Source: Leptobrachium leishanense (taxonomy: Eukaryota; Chordata; Amphibia; Anura; Megophryidae). From it: a stretch of 64,000 bases of DNA. The notes under the pieces were generated by a model. It searched no databases. It was not told the origin of the DNA and saw nothing but the letters and a program-made list of their open reading frames with translations. Shown here piece after piece: positions 24,221 through 36,429 of the stretch; position 1 is the stretch's first letter, and each line of letters starts with the position of its first letter. The stretch is from positions 408,648,959 to 408,712,958 of the forward strand of contig CM019063.1 of the NCBI GenBank assembly GCA_009667805.1. Direction: 5' to 3'. Both the position numbers and the translations under genes were made by a program.

Positions 24221-25004
24221 CAGGGGCGGATCCAGGGGGGGCAACGGGGCAATTGCCCCCCCCCGGAAATATTACTGCCGGATTGACAATCTCACTCTGA
24301 AACGCTGCCGCTGGCCGGCCGCACTCAGTGCGCGCCGCCATCACATGATTGCCTCAGCTCATTCATTGCCGGGCAGTGACGCAGTGCGCCTGCGCCGGGC
24401 TGCTGCCTGTCACGTGGGCGGAAAAGATGCTGCAGGAGGCTCCACACTGTCTGCACTGTAGGACCAGTGCATGGCTGCTGCATGCGCACGCTACTCGCGC
24501 AGAGTGATTGTGTCTCCTGGCCTGGCCTGGATGCATGAGTCAGACAGTGAGAGGACAGGGAGAGTGAGACACAGAAGAACTGGGGCATCCTCATCTGACC
24601 GTCCCCCGCCCGTCTGTGCCGTCCATAGCCTGCCCAAGGCCCAAAACCAACTCAATGTACCTGCGTCACGTGTGGTGCTTGCCGGGGTAAAGGATGGGGG
24701 GGGGTCACTGAATCCCAGAAATGAACCCAGGAATTTGTAGAGATGATATACATTCAGTGGGAATAAAAGAAATGGGCGGAAGCAACTACGTTTCCCCTGA
24801 TAAAATTACTGGTGGTTCCAGGGAGGAGGAACAAGGGGTATCCCCCCCAGCTGCAATATCACTTTAGGAGATAGGAGATACAGGGGACCTTCGGACATTT
24901 GAAATCTCTGTATTTCCCGTCCCATACACCCAACATGGTCAGCTGAGGTGTCACTGAAAAGACCAGTGTACAAAGAAAAGAATAAGGAAATAAAATACAA
25001 GAGA

Positions 25005-25073
<69 letters not shown>

Positions 25074-25513
25074 TAATTTATTTTTCCCATTTTGGTTAAA
25101 ATGGTGTTTTTTTACTTTAGAAAAATGCAGTAACAGGTTCTCCATTATAGGTTTTTTGTTTGAAAATGGATATTCTGTCAAATATATAACCACAATGGTT
25201 TGGATGATAACATGTGGGTAAATAAATTTACATGACGAAAATGAATGATATCTTAATAGAAATAGACATTTTTTTTTAATGCCATTCTGACGTGACATGA
25301 CATATACATGTGCCAGAGAGCAGACTGAGGAGCGATAGGTGTCACCTGAACGACAGACCCTGTCTGGCAAAGTCCAGGGAAGAGTGAGTGTGACGAGTGC
25401 AGCCTGCAATTTGGTGCGGTTCTGGGTGTCACTATTACTGTGACCTACACACCAGCTCTAAGCCAAAATTGGTGAAATGCCCCTCCCGAAACTTGTGCCT
25501 GGATCCGCCCCTG
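24221..25513. mobile_element. hAT-type element nested in the GGGCCC MITE
   Basis: Left CAGGGGCGGATCCAG, right CTGGATCCGCCCCTG (perfect 15-bp inverted ends), with a perfect 8-bp duplication CTCCTTAG at 24213-24220 and 25514-25521. No transposase; the short open frames on both strands near 24.3-24.7 kb have no recognisable domain. It holds a (TA)n run at 25011-25069. Confidence 0.92.
25011..25069 (+). repeat. (TA)n microsatellite
   Basis: About 29 TA units in the hAT element. Candidate length polymorphism. Confidence 0.95.
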
Positions 25514-25560
25514 CTCCTTAGTGTCCTCCTTTTAGCAGGGTTTTTTTAATACTGCCCAAA

Positions 25561-26653
25561 GGTTTGAATCGACACTATAACACTATAAAACAGCAACACA
25601 GAGATTTTGTTCCCCAACAAAATAAAAACCTTATTTCAGGCAGTATTACAAAGTTTTTGTATCTTCAATTTTGGTTAAAACTACTTATTTACTTAAAAAT
25701 ACAATAAAAAAAGAGTACCACAGCAAATATAATCACAAAGGTTTCAGCTGATAAAATGTGGAAGGTTTTATGTGCTGAATAGAAATGTGATATAGCACAC
25801 AAGGTTGCAATGGTTTAGCAGTGAAGGAGGTATTGTTCAGCCATAAAACGAAAAATAAATACTTACTGCACCTGAGAAATCACTGAACACTAAAAACAAA
25901 AATTGTAAACCTTTCATTCCATAGTCAGAAAGGAGGGAGTGATGTTTTAGTTCTTCTAATGCAGGGCTCCCAACACGTTCAATGACATCATGTTGACTAC
26001 AGGAGGGAAGACCAGTGCTGCAGCCAGTATTGCTTTGTGTCTAGGTACAATTATGAATTTGGCAGCCAGATTTTTGATTTTGCTGATTCTGGTTACCAGC
26101 CCAATCAACGTAGAGTCCTATGCGTTTATCAGGATAATGCCTACATATGACAATTACAGTAAAACCTTCTATCTGTAATATATAGGAATTTCCATTGATT
26201 GTAACAACCTGCATATTATTCCAGTACTTTAATGAGTGATCGCAAAGCTCTCCTTCAGTAATGTCCACTTTCTTTCTGTGATGTATCAATAAAGTTTGTT
26301 GAACATTCGTTATAGTAAGGGTTAAATGCATCTTCTTCCAGCTATATTGCAATCATAATGAATAACAGGATTGAGGGCTAAATGAGAATTTTGTTTCTTC
26401 ACAGGGAAAACATGAATGCCAATTTCAAAAAGGTGAACAAATGCATTTCAGGGCTAAATAGAAATATTTTTATGGTTTTCCACAAAGGTGTGCACATGTT
26501 TTTGGTAATGCAAGGTCTATGCTCAAGTCAAGATATGCGAAAAAAGTTCGTATTAAAGTGCAGGATAAAATACTATAGAAATTGAGTTGTGAATGTCCAG
26601 GTTATACATTTAAGAAGTCATAAAATAGTTAAGGCATGTAAAGTTTAAAAGAG
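25561..26653. other. Intron stretch, unassigned
   Basis: AT-rich sequence between two GGGCCC-type MITEs. No ends, exons or RNA genes recognised. Confidence 0.55.
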
Positions 26654-26656
26654 TAG

Positions 26657-27369
26657 AGACCCTATTATATTCTTCTCGCTAACGTTAGCGTTCACCTGCG
26701 TGAGCGTTACCATTAGCCCTGGTGGCCCTAGCGCGGGCGCACCATATTACAATCTAAACGCTAAAGGGTTAAAAAACCCGCTAGCGATTGGTATTTTTCT
26801 CTTTTCAGTGCAAGGTTACTGTACTTTGCTCTCCCTATACTTAACATGGGAAGCACAAAGAGTTAGTTAGCATTCGTATTACAATATATGAATGCTAAAT
26901 ACCGTCCTGCTGCGGTTAACCCAAAAGTTAACCACAGCCTGGACCTGGTGCTAATGGATTCCACTGCTGCAGAATCCATCAGCACCAGCAGAAACCCCCC
27001 CCCCCCCAATAAATTCACATATTCACCTTCCATCCCACGGTGAGGACCGCGGCTCCAACCGCCGCCTCTGTCTGCTGGGAACAGGGAGAGACTGGTGGAA
27101 AAAGTCCCCCAATCTCCCTCTGCGGATCACTATGCTGACCTACCGAATCTCTGCTCTGACTGGCAGAGCATAAACTCAATGGAGTCCTATGGACTCCATC
27201 GAGTGGATGCTTGCGGCGGCGGGGCTTAGCACTGCATTATGATGCAAGCAGCTTTTCTAGTGCGTGAATCGTAATATCACACTAAAAAGGGGACGCAAAG
27301 GAGAAACCTGCAGACGCAGGTTTTTCTCCCTAGCGTCCCCGTTTTAGCGTGAAGAGTGTAATAGTGCCC
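26657..27369. mobile_element. GGGCCC-type MITE (Harbinger-like)
   Basis: Left end AGACCCTATTATAT (two changes from GGGCCCTATTATA), right end GTAATAGTGCCC, 3-bp duplication TAG at 26654-26656 and 27370-27372. 713 bp, with inner inverted words (GCTAACGTTAGCG; GGAGAAACCTGC and GCAGGTTTTTCTCC). Confidence 0.8.
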
Positions 27370-27448
27370 TAGTATTATACATTCAATGTATTGCTATTTT
27401 CTGTTCAGTGTATGTTAATTTAAACTTGTAATGCACGTTGCATACCTT

Positions 27449-28736
27449 CATAGGCGACTCTACAGGGGGGCAAGGGGGGGCAATTGCTCCCCCTAGGTTA
27501 TTCCTTGCCCCCCATATATATATAAGTAATATATACTTATTTAGGGCACTATTACCTGGTGGGAGCTAACCCTTGCGTCGGCATGGTTTTGCGTTAGCGC
27601 CAGGTTAAACGAGTCAAGCGTCGGACCAACAGATCGTTTGCTTCCTTCTACAAATGGGAAAAATCACTTAGTGCGTTGCTATTAGCGATTTGTACCGCAA
27701 ACTTACTGTACTTTCCGCCTCCTTTACTTAACATGGCTAGCGCAAGAGATCTCTAGCACTTTTGCAGCTAACAGATCACTTGGTGCCAACGCAAATTTTT
27801 TGAGGGGCGCTAATTGCAACATTTTACCTACTGCTCAACCCTGGTGCTAACTCCAAAAAAACTGAAAAAACAGATCCTCGCCCAAAATTAACAGGCAATT
27901 GAAAGGAATGCAGCACAGGTGTTCTCTTGGTCCCATACACCATAGCAATGGATCTGGTCCGCATTGTCGTTGCTGTTGCAGTCGGCTCTGTTATAAATAT
28001 ATCCTTTATCCACACATATCCTAATTCTAATATATTGCCTAATTTTAAACATTTTATGCTGGGGGATATTCATAGTATGTAAAGCGGGTGATTATTAGGG
28101 TGACTGTGTGGACCAAGTTTAAAGAGACACATAAGTCTTGCCCTGAAACATGTGTTATTTATATGCTGCAGCAGGGAAGTTAATGTGGCTCACCTGGCCT
28201 TCCTTTTGGATCTATTAAATGCAGTGTAATGATTCTACATGCTGTTGGGTGGCATTTATCATGCAATGCCCATCAGCCTTAATATACGTGTGCATCAAAA
28301 CATGGATGATACGGCCACCTTGGAGGATTTTAATAATGCAGGGGTGTGAGGTTAATTACTGGATGTGTTCATATTCAAGCTTGTGAGGGCAGGGGTAGCT
28401 ATGGCCCGGCACTCTGCACTGGGGGAAAAAAAAGTTCTATCCTGTACACAACTGCATTAGCGCTGGGTCTCAGCCCGGGTCTTAGAGTTTTCCTAGCATG
28501 CGCCAAACGGCCTTGTTCATGGACTACTATGGACAAGGTGATCGGTTAGTAGGTCGTCAGGCACTACGTTTTAGCGACTCGCGCTAAACTTTTCCTTTAG
28601 CAATGGTGTTTTAGCTCCCACCAGGTGATAGTTTTATTCAGGGATATGATTTAGTGGTGAAAATTATTAGTGCCCCCCCAGTTTTGACTGCGGTATCTTC
28701 TTTGCCCCCTAAATATTGTTCCTAGAGTCGCCACTG
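27449..28736. mobile_element. hAT-type element with nested palindromic repeat
   Basis: Left CATAGGCGACTCTA, right CTAGAGTCGCCACTG, perfect 8-bp duplication CATACCTT at 27441-27448 and 28737-28744. Inside, about 27544-28632, lies a palindromic element with arms ACTATTACCTGGTGGGAGC and GCTCCCACCAGGTGATAGT. Confidence 0.88.
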
Positions 28737-28868
28737 CATACCTTTCTTACTCCCAAATGTGCTATAGAAGCTGTCCTGGTTTTCTGAATTTAAAGAAAAA
28801 AGCATATGCCTCTCGAGCCTAAAGATGTGTATTTTCTTTTTGAAAGTTCACAAGCTTTTTAGAGTTAT

Positions 28869-29902
28869 AAGGGGTTATTCAAAGAGAGCTGAATTAGCCA
28901 CTCAATTGCACCAACTGTAAGGTGCAATTTTGTGGCAAGTTGGCTGTTCAAAAAGCAGGCAATTTGCTAAATATTGGCAAATTGCCAGCAAAATATGGTG
29001 GCCTTCGGCGGCAGTGACATTCCCCGTAGAGAAGTAATGGTAAAACTTTTCAGAGAATGCTGAACAGCAAGGAAAAGTTGGCGAAATGTCCAGATTTTCG
29101 GTGGTTTCTTTCTACAGGTTTAAACAGGCGAATACCATAGGTTTCAATATAAAAAAAAAACCCCATTTTTATTAACTTTTCTGGATTTTTTTCAGTGACA
29201 TGTTTGATTCATATTTATTTTTTTATGACTTTTTTTTCTATATTCAGTAACAGACCTTTTTAGGATGACCGTCCACTGGGTATGTATTCGTGCGATCATC
29301 CTATACCGTATGTTGTCATCTGACCAATCCCACAACATGCAGGTGAATCAACCCTCTTCCACTGCCACCGATCTCCATCAGACAACTTCAAAGATTTTTT
29401 TGCGACTACATCAGAATAGCGATCTTTCCCATTTAAATGGGATTTGTCAGACGAAATCGGATGATCTAGTACAAGTTACATGAAAAAAGATGAATTGTAT
29501 AGTTAAATCAGCCAGCTTTGTTGTTATTCATAGGACCTTCTATATTATTTCCTTGCATTTTCATGCATTTTTGTTTGAGACACCTTTTAAAATATTTTTT
29601 TTTGTTTTGTACCCCTGTTTGGCAGCTGGTCGGCTTTTTCAACGGCTGATCAGAGGTGTACGGCAGATCATCAGCTGTGTTCGGCGGTTTATCACATATG
29701 TTTGTGTTTTTTTTTCAGCAGTTTATGGATGCGTTCGGCGGTTTACTGTTACTTTCGGCAGATTTATCAACGGTGTTCAGTGGATCAATTCGGCGCACTT
29801 CAGGGACCCTGCAGTGAATGCAGAATTCACTACAGGGTCTGCGTATTGAGCTCGCCGAGGGGCGGCCAAATGAAATTTCGTTGCTCTTTGAACAACCCCT
29901 TT
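28869..29902. mobile_element. hAT-like MITE, AAGGGGTTATTC family
   Basis: Left AAGGGGTTATTCAAAGAG, right CTCTTTGAACAACCCCTT. The interior has the family words (AATACCATAGGTTTCAATAT; CGGTGGTTTCTTTCTACAGG). No clear 8-bp duplication. Confidence 0.7.
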
Positions 29903-29916
29903 AGTTTACCATCTAA

Positions 29917-30343
29917 GGCTGGGGTCAGACCAGCGCACTTTTAACGTGCGTTCTGGCGCACATAATTACGGCCGCACTAGCAGTAGATGACGGGCAATGA
30001 CGGCCAATATACGAAATACGGTCGCACGAAAGTCCGGCCGCGCAACGCAAGTGGAAAACGAACGCATTTTTTCGAGAACGCCGAACCGCTAGTACGGACG
30101 TACAGAGTGCGCAGCTGCGGCATAGCGGCGTGTTTGCGTGATTAGGAGATGTCAGACACTGCTAATGTCCAGCCTACATAACGTCCAGACGCAAAAAGAG
30201 TTTTATTGACGATCCAAAAAAATCACGCACGAAAAATGCGCATCGTATGACCGTTTTCGCGCACTCCGTGAAAAAATACGTCAATTCGTTCGGACGCACT
30301 TTTTTACGTTCGCGTGTAAAAATGCTTTCGTTTGACCCTAGCC
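29917..30343. mobile_element. PIF/Harbinger-type MITE
   Basis: Left GGCTGGGGTCAGAC, right GTTTGACCCTAGCC, flanked by TAA at 29914-29916 and 30344-30346. A 3-bp TWA duplication is the Harbinger hallmark. The interior is CpG-rich (CGTGCG, CGCGC, ACGTA words). Confidence 0.8.
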
Positions 30344-30351
30344 TAAGAGAA

Positions 30352-30575
30352 TAGACTTGGATTTCTAAAGTAAAATGGATCAAAAACATAATATTAAGGG
30401 TTATAATATTTAATATGTGGGTAAAAGCTGCTTGATCCAAGGAGAAATCTGACTGCCATTTGGGGTCAAGAAGGAATTTTTTCAGACGGAGCTTTTTGCC
30501 TTCTTTTGGCTCAACAGCAGTAGGTGATGTGTGAAAGGCTGAACTTGATAGACGCACAACTTTTTTCTACCTGTG
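30352..30575 (+). mobile_element. CR1-type LINE 3' end fragment
   Basis: The segment GGCTGAACTTGATAGACG followed by CTTTTTTCTACCTG resembles the conserved 3' end of CR1 LINEs (the GAACTTGATGGACG ... TTTTTTCAACC type). Upstream, the text around CCTTCTTTTGGCTCAACAG also recurs in such elements. No open frame. Confidence 0.45.
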
Positions 30576-30980
30576 AAAATGTTTCTTACCGATGCACTCA
30601 AAGACTGATAAGTTATCTTTAAAAGATCTTGAATGCATTTTTGCTGAGTACATTTGGATTTGGAGCTAATGTAGCTGCCTTAAGAAGAATCTCTCATGAG
30701 AAACACAAATCTTAAAGTGTGTGTGTGTGTGTGTACAAACCCCTCTGGTGCTATTTACAAGTTCCCCTGTATGTGCATTCATCAGCATATACAGTATAAA
30801 GTGTCATGTTATGAAGAACTTATGCAAAAAATGATTCCACAAAGCTTGTTGACATGTCATAGATTACATCAAATGTAAAATCCTTCAAATATGAAATAAT
30901 GTATCATGACCAAACTTTCCATCTTATCCATTAAAGTGGTCCTGTAAATAAATAGCTTAGAACAAATAGCATGTAGTACA

Positions 30981-31167
30981 TACCGGCTGGATGGATTAGA
31001 GGTAACAACACTGCTCTATAACTGTGGAGACACAGTTTCAAATCCTGGCCAGAGCACCTCTCCAGTAAGTGTCCTTGGGCAAGACCCCTAACGGTACAAA
31101 CTCACCACCCAGGATATATTTGAAAACTAGACAAATTTCTATGTATCCTTCCTGGTAAAATACTTTG
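30981..31167 (+). mobile_element. V-SINE-like SINE with L2-type tail
   Basis: A tRNA-derived head (GGCTGGATGGATTAGAGG, B-box-like GTTTCAAATCC), then the central word GTGTCCTTGGGCAAGACCC typical of vertebrate V-SINEs, then a tail ATGTATCCTTCCTGGTAAAA shared with L2-type LINEs. It is flanked by a 14-bp duplication TAGCATGTAGTACA / TAGCATGTGGTACA (30967-30980 and 31168-31181, one mismatch). The same tail, reversed, ends the LINE at 40078. Confidence 0.85.
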
Positions 31168-31181
31168 TAGCATGTGGTACA

Positions 31182-31529
31182 ATTTGCTGCAAATGTCAAC
31201 ATATTGTGCCACCTGTGCTTTACACCTGATTTGCGCTCTTGTGTTTTCTTCAGAATAGTCTAGTTTATGTCTCTGCTAGCAAACATGATATATATTAAAA
31301 TTATTAGACAAGGCAGAATAATGTGAAAGTAGGCAATTAGAGGATACAGGAAGAATAATATAGTAACAAATGCTAGAAGCATAAATATCTAAAAAAATAA
31401 CTATACTAAAAAGCTTGAACAAAATCTGCTTTCTCATACAGGCTACTTTAAGCGATGATAGGTTAACTATTTCCATTTTCAATAGAAATAACTGACGCTA
31501 CAATAAAAGTTTGCTTTTAATTCCTACAG
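31182..31529. other. Intron stretch before the catalytic exon
   Basis: AT-rich with no element recognised between the SINE and the acceptor at 31529. Confidence 0.6.
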
Positions 31530-31684
31530 ATTTGTCGAAAAATGAATGGAGTTCGATTTACCTGCTGCAAAAGTGCCAAGGACAGGACTTCAATGTCAGT
31601 GACATTGGAACAGTGCTCTGTTTTAAGGGACGAGCATGACCTCCACAAAGACTTCTTCATCCGAGCCCTTGACTGTATGAGAAG
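31530..31684 (+). CDS. INPP4B: INPP4B catalytic exon with CX5R P-loop
   Basis: This exon encodes the active site of the 4-phosphatase. It reads [12 protein letters not shown], then the CKSAKDR signature (31566-31586), then [10 protein letters not shown] and [11 protein letters not shown]. The Cys of CKSAKDR is the nucleophile that forms the phospho-cysteine intermediate, and the Arg binds the phosphate. This is the standard CX5R dual-specificity mechanism that removes the D4 phosphate of PtdIns(3,4)P2. All key residues are intact. The acceptor is TTCCTACAG (to 31529). The donor is GTATGT at 31685. The last codon is split after AG, so joining to either terminal exon preserves the frame (Arg with 61362, Ser with 50831). 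A Tc1 transposon begins only about 100 bp downstream of the donor. Confidence 0.96.
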
Positions 31685-31785
31685 GTATGTATGTGAAGAA
31701 TTGTAGCCAGTAACACCATCGATATTATCTAATACAGGCAGATTATCATTATCATAAAAAAGTGAAATATGAAAGCCTATATATA

Positions 31786-33428
31786 CAGTCAGGTCCAGAA
31801 ATATTGGGACATTGACACAATTCTAACATCTTTGGCTCTATACACCACCACAATGGAGTTGGAAAAAGAAACCAATGTGCTTTAACTTCAGACTGTCAGC
31901 TTTAATTTGAGGGTATGTACATCCAACTCAGGTGAACAGTGTAGGACTTACAGCAGTTTGCAGATGTGCCTCCCACTTGTTAAGGAACCAAAGGTAATGG
32001 GACAATTGGCTTCTCAGCTGTTCCATGGCCAGGTGTGTAATATTCCATCATTACCCCAATTACAATGTGCAGATAAAAGGCCCAGAGTTCATTTCAAGTG
32101 TGCTATTTGCATCTGGAATCTGTTGCTGTCAACTCTCAAGATGAGATCCAAAGAGCTGGTACTATCAGTGAAGCAAGCCATCATTAGGCTGAAGAAAAAA
32201 AAAACATCAGAGAGATAGCAAGAACATTAGGCGTGGCCAAAACAACTGTTTGGAACATTCTCAAAAAGAAGTAACGCACCGGTGAGCTCAGCAACACCAA
32301 AAGACCCGGGAGACCATGGAAAACAACTGTGGTGGATGACCGAAGAATTCTTTCCCTGGTGAAGAAAACACCCTTCACAACAGTTGGCCAGATCAAAAAC
32401 ACTCTCCAGGAGGTAGGTGTATGTGTGTCAAAAGTCAACAATCAAGAGAAGACTTCACCAGAGTGAATACAGAGGGTTCACTACAAGATGTAAACCATTG
32501 GTGAGCCTCAAAAACACGAAGGCCAGATTAGAGTTTGCCAAACAACACCTAGCAAAGCCTTCACAGTTCTGGAACATGATCCTATGGACAGATAAGACCA
32601 AGATCAACTTGTACCAGAGTGATGGGAAGAGAAGAGTATGGAGAAGGAAAGGAACTGCTCATGATCCTAAGCATACCACCTCATCATTGAAGCATGGTGG
32701 TTGTAGTGTCATGGCGTGGTCTTGTATGGCTGCCAATGGAACTGGTTCTCTTGTATTTATTGATGATGTGACTGCTGACAAAAGCAGCAGGATGAATTCT
32801 GAAGTGTTTTGGGCAATATTATCTGCTCACATTCAGCCAAATGCTGCAGAACTCGTTGGACGGCGCTTCACAGTGCAGATGGACAATGACCCAAAGCATA
32901 CTGCAACAGCAACCAAAGAGTTTTTGAAGGGACAGAAGTGGAATGTTATGCAACGGCCAAGTCAATCACCTGACCTGAATCCCATTGAGCATGCATTTCA
33001 CTTGCTGAAGACAAAACTGAAGGGAAAATGCCCCAAGAACAAGCAGGAACTGAAGACAGTTGCAGTAGAGGCCTGGCAGAGCATCACCAGGGATGAAACC
33101 CAGCGTCTGGTGATGTCTATGCGTTCCAGACTTCAGGCTGTGATTTACTGCAGAGGATTTGCAACCAAGTATTAAGAAGGGAAAGTTTGATTTATGATTA
33201 TTATTCTGTCCCATTACCTTTGGTCCCTTAACAAGTGGGAGGCACATCTGCAAACTGCTGTAAGTCCTACACCGTTCACCTGAGTTGGATGTACATACCC
33301 AAAAATTAAAGCTGACAGTCTGCAGTTAAAGCACATTGTGTTTGTTTCATTCCAACTCCATTGTGGTGGTGTATAGAGCCAAAGATGTTAGAATTGTGTC
33401 GATGTCCCAATATTTCTGGACTTGACTG
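31786..33428 (+). mobile_element. Tc1-type transposon with long inverted ends
   Basis: Ends CAGTCAGGTCCAGAAATATT and its complement (one mismatch), flanked by TA. The inverted ends extend to about 230 bp: TTGACACAATTCTAACATC, ACACCACCACAATGG and CAGATGTGCCTCCCACTTG recur reversed near 33200-33428. This is the long-IR layout of the IR/DR group of Tc1 elements. It contains a broken transposase. Confidence 0.93.
32142..33175 (+). pseudogene. Tc1 transposase, disrupted near the N-terminus
   Basis: The open portion 32417-33175 (252 codons) carries the catalytic domain: ILWTDKTKINLY (first Asp), VQMDNDPKHTAT (second Asp) and SPDLNPIEHAFHLLK (Glu, DD34E type). The N-terminal helix-turn-helix region is recognisable upstream (MRSKELVLSVKQAIIRL, then IARTLGVAKTTVWNILKKK, KRPGRP). 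It is broken by a frameshift at the A-run near 32195, a TAA near 32272, and a one-base shift near 32430. The catalytic residues are intact, but the full protein cannot be made. Confidence 0.88.
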
Positions 33429-36420
33429 TATACTGTATGTTTATTTGTATTTTAAAGAAATATGCATGGCATGTTAATGTGGAATGTACACATGCTGTAG
33501 GCTAAAACAATTAGGCAAAGATCCACTATTCCTCAATTTTTCAAAAATTTAATTTGCCGTGATGTTACAAAACCGTGGTCTTCCGGCTGGGCAAATCCTG
33601 GCATCACACCGCAATCCAGTACACCGTGAATGAGGAGGGCAGCTTCATGTCGGTTTTTGGGACACACTATGCCCATATTGATGTTTAATTTATCCCCTTG
33701 TGGACGAACATTAAGTTATCTATAAAAATATGTAAAAGTGGTTGGTAATAGTCAGGGAATAATTTACTAATCACTGTTTTTTAGTGTTTTTTCCAAATAA
33801 TGGTGAAAAATCACAGTTGTTGCTACCACAACCAACTTCTGTGATCCAGAAAGGGATATTCCAACAACAGTAGCTGAAGCGTCATGGTGGCTGCAAATTA
33901 AACCATTTAAGCCATTAGTAGTCTTATTATAATTATGTTAAATTTCTTCGTATATTGGATTTATTTTCTTGGTGACTAGTGTTGAAAACAGACATTTGCA
34001 TTTTTTTGCTTTGTTTGGGACGTGTCTGTCAATTTTTCTTGCATACATCTTTGGCTTGCTCTGATTTTCTCATTTGAGACTGCAGATCTTGCTCTCATTG
34101 ATCCACAGAAGGGTAGACCACAGTGTGCCATGGGCTTTCCACAGTTTTCTTGCAGTGAAATACAGAATAGTTGTGGAGAGGGAGATCAAATAAAGTCCCA
34201 CTACAGGATAATGATATTCCCAAACACGTTGTATCATCTCATCACCAACACCCTGGGTCCGTAATTAACGGAAACATGCAGAAACCACATAGAAAGCGTA
34301 TAGACAGCGCTGTTTCTCAAAAAAGAGCACTTATGTCACCTGTGTTTAATGCATAGGATGAGCATCAAATATAGACATTTCTGGTATGCAACTCTTCTTC
34401 AATGTATTGCCCGCTGCAGAAGGGTTCCATAACCAAAACATTCGTATTTGATGCTCATCCTAAGCATTTAACACAGGTGACACAAGTGCAACATTTTGAA
34501 AAAACACAGTGCTGTCTCTTTCTACGTGGTTGTTGCAGTAAGAGATGGAACAATATGGGCATTCATTAAAGAGGCTATCCTTGCAGTCTAGGTTTGGTAC
34601 TTTGGTACTGACATTTCGGTGGTCTCTGAATAAAATCTAGTTTTCAGTAAAGTATACTTCAGATTACACATACTGGATAGAATATTATTTTGGAGCACTA
34701 CCACTGCACAGATTGGTTAACATAATGATAGGTGGAATGTGCAGACATACAACAACGATCAAAAAATACAGAGTCTAAAAATTCACGGACATGGTTGTGA
34801 TGGTCATAATATATAGAATTTTAAATACATTGTTCTGAATTCACAGAATTTGAGGGATTTAGTTACAAATTATATACATTACTAAATGCTAAAAATCCCA
34901 ACTATAGGCTTTTATTCTGAGACTACCAGAAGCCAACATACAGGAGTATCATTACACCGAACTCATTGCTGTTAACAGCTAATTACAAGGTGTCAGGTGC
35001 ACATACAGCAGTGGTAGCAATAAGTGCTTGCCACATGCACTTAAGAGTCCATAGGGTGTTACATCGGCATTGTGATACAGCAAGTAAGCAATACCAAGTG
35101 CCTATAGCAGAATAATATCAAAGATCTATTGACCACAATGTCCTTTTTATAGCAGCAAGGGGAGACAATGAATCATGCTTTCATATTCACAGAAGGATAA
35201 TTGTTTAGTGATGTGTATTTTTTTTAATTATTCTTGTTCCAACATGTTGGTGAAATCAATCAGTTATAGAATTGGATCTTAGAATTTTTCATGAGAGACT
35301 TTGCTCTAGCGCTGAGAATGGTATGTACAGAATATGAAATATTACAGAATCAACATAGAAAAGCCAAGTATTAACCAACCTTTGATGGCTTTATGAAAAG
35401 ATTTTAACCCCTTCTCTGCAGATGAAGTGTGAAGGTCATCCTCATGTGTCCCCACTGTATGCAGAGGGTGTGCCCCACAAATCGTTACTTACCTGCAGTG
35501 ATGGGGAGAAACGCACTCAACATGGCTGATGTACTATGGCCAGGTCTTGCCGTGGGACCTTCCTTGGCACATCTGCCCAAAATACCCTTTGGCCTTCTCC
35601 ATCACCTCACAGGTTGGGGCTATAGCCCTAAGGGACTCAGAGTCTCACCTTTCCAATGATACCTCACTTGAGTACATAAAATGTTAAAGTAAAAAAATAA
35701 TATAAATATTTTTTAAAGCAGCAGCATTGTGTGCATTTTATTTATACAGGAATTAATGTTCCTGCAATAACTTGCCTTCTGATATCCCATGCTGGGAGCA
35801 AATGTGGAGAAGATGATACACTTTGTGATGAAGCACTGGCCATTTAAAACGTAACTAGTGGGATGAGAGTTGAGGGTCCTTTGGTCCCCTGTATCTCCAT
35901 TCTGTACACTTCACACAAATGAGATGTAACTGGAAATGCCAGTGTCTGTTTTTTAATAACAACAAACGTGACCATATAATGTGTTAGACTCAAAAGATTT
36001 TTTTTTAGTTCAAAGGCAGTGGCGTTATCCGCTTTCACTCAAAAAGCATAAAATGTTACTACAATAATTCATCTCCCATGCTGATAGCAAGTATGGAGGA
36101 AATGACGCAGCGCATTGTTATGCAATGGCCAAGTACAGCTGGTACACCCATGGGAGGAGAGACCCAATAGCAATACCTTTGGTAGATATGAGTTTCATCT
36201 CATTCCGAATCGTAATTCGGACTAAGTTATATGGAGTCATATTTCTGAAGCATGTCTGAAATACCGAATCGATTTTGTTCGAAACGAACCGATATGTAGC
36301 AAATTGATTTTGTTTTTAACAAATCAATTTGTTATACCATTTCACTTAGACTCAGCACTGTGTCCCTCTCCATTGGCCGTGGTGCTGAATCTGTTGTATT
36401 CATCAGCACCACAGGCCTTG
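33429..36420. other. Intron stretch, mostly unassigned
   Basis: AT-rich. It contains one palindromic element (34276-34545). Short inverted words occur at 36210-36345 (ATTCCGAATCGTAATTCGGA; AAATTGATTTTG and CAAATCAATTTG). No exon or RNA gene recognised. Confidence 0.5.
34276..34545. mobile_element. Palindromic MITE, class unknown
   Basis: The arms 34283-34372 and 34446-34535 are inverted copies sharing GGATGAGCATCAAATA, GTCACCTGTGTTTAATGC and CCACATAGAAAG-type words. No target duplication identified. Confidence 0.65.
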
Positions 36421-36429
36421 GATAGCGCC

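Larger units (their letters stand above)
23533..25557. mobile_element. GGGCCC-type MITE (Harbinger-like), split by a hAT
   Basis: Left GGGCCCTATTATAC, right TTTAATACTGCCC, bounded by a 3-bp duplication AAA (23530-23532 and 25558-25560). Without the nested hAT at 24221-25513 the element is about 720 bp. It resembles 26657-27369 in its flanks (GCGTTA words, AGTGGCCCTAGCG, GTCCCCAGTCTCCCTC). No transposase. Confidence 0.8.

Noticed and set aside
24195..24740. GC-rich overlapping open frames on both strands
   Set aside because: They lie inside the hAT element at 24221-25513, lack a transposase motif, and mirror each other across strands, as GC-rich DNA often does.
30983..31055. tRNA gene
   Set aside because: The A- and B-box-like text belongs to a SINE head; it is followed by the V-SINE core and flanked by a target duplication.
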